Source: Pectinophora gossypiella
Lineage: Eukaryota; Arthropoda; Insecta; Lepidoptera; Gelechiidae
NCBI RefSeq assembly: GCF_024362695.1
Contig: NC_065423.1
Location: 3,217,001-3,281,000, forward strand
Length of the DNA: 64,000 nucleotides
Direction of reading: 5' to 3'
A program made the translations under genes and the position numbers. This document shows positions 63,697-64,000 of this stretch, one piece after another. The number at the start of each line of letters is the position of its first letter. Within the stretch, counting starts at the first letter, position 1. The notes under the pieces are model-generated. The model was not told the origin of the DNA. It made no database searches and worked only from the letters and a program-made list of their open reading frames with translations.

Positions 63697-64000
63697 AGGC
63701 TGTTTATGTTATGTAACGTAACAAGCTTGAGGTGGGTATTGATGAAATTAAACCCCGTTTGAATGTAATTAACACTTTTAATGAGATATTTAATAAGATA
63801 CAGAGATGTGGATGAACGCGTATGACGTGTCGATGACAGAGAGCCTATCTATATTTTAAGAACATTACAGATAAGCGCGACATAGCTCTTAAAGTTTTGT
63901 CAGGCACTGTTTGCATTCCCTTAGATTATTTCATCAGTTATATAGTAGGTAGATGTTTGTTTGTTTATTATCTTTTGATATTTAATTAATTTAACCCCAT
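63697..64000. other. No gene recognised
   Basis: AT-rich sequence to the window end. Confidence 0.5.

Overview
The window looks like nuclear DNA of a moth or butterfly (Lepidoptera). It is AT-rich and packed with tRNA-headed SINEs, decayed LINE tails, palindromic MITEs and small Helitrons of the kind usual in lepidopteran genomes. It has no bacterial operon structure. The organism call is inference from repeat style and the insect-type enzymes; I did not identify a species.

Host coding content is sparse. Three uninterrupted reading frames encode homologous GT10-family fucosyltransferases of the FUT10/FUT11 type: 1079..2476 (minus), 34071..35507 (plus) and 37407..38843 (plus). Each is a type II membrane protein of about 470 residues. 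The first and third are close relatives, sharing sequence just upstream of the ATG and a 152-bp stretch with no mismatch at all, which points to gene conversion. The second is more divergent and has an altered donor-site motif. I see no other convincing host gene.

Mobile DNA fills most of the rest. The freshest element is a complete Ty3/Gypsy-type LTR retrotransposon at 49593..55238: two identical 166-bp LTRs, a 5-bp target duplication CTTAC, a polypurine tract, a 1309-residue Gag-Pol frame and a leader with a 22-bp minisatellite. A 5'-truncated Jockey/CR1-like LINE lies at about 28953..31940 (minus), with one stop and one frameshift. Smaller LINE coding remnants lie at 6647..7011, 10331..10615, 10843..11100, 35523..35645 and 56950..57290. 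A 1.28-kb foldback element with arms near 570 bp lies at 39469..40753.

Short repeats fall into recurring families, labelled here: SINE-A, SINE-B, SINE-C and SINE-G (tRNA-like heads), retroposon E (poly-A tailed), retroposon R (about 390 bp, one copy upstream of each of the second and third fucosyltransferase genes), family FK, and MITE families P1, P2, P3, H, J and L. Several insertions are nested and carry readable target-site duplications, so the order of events can be reconstructed. Many other reading frames in the window are repeat-derived and are not listed as genes.
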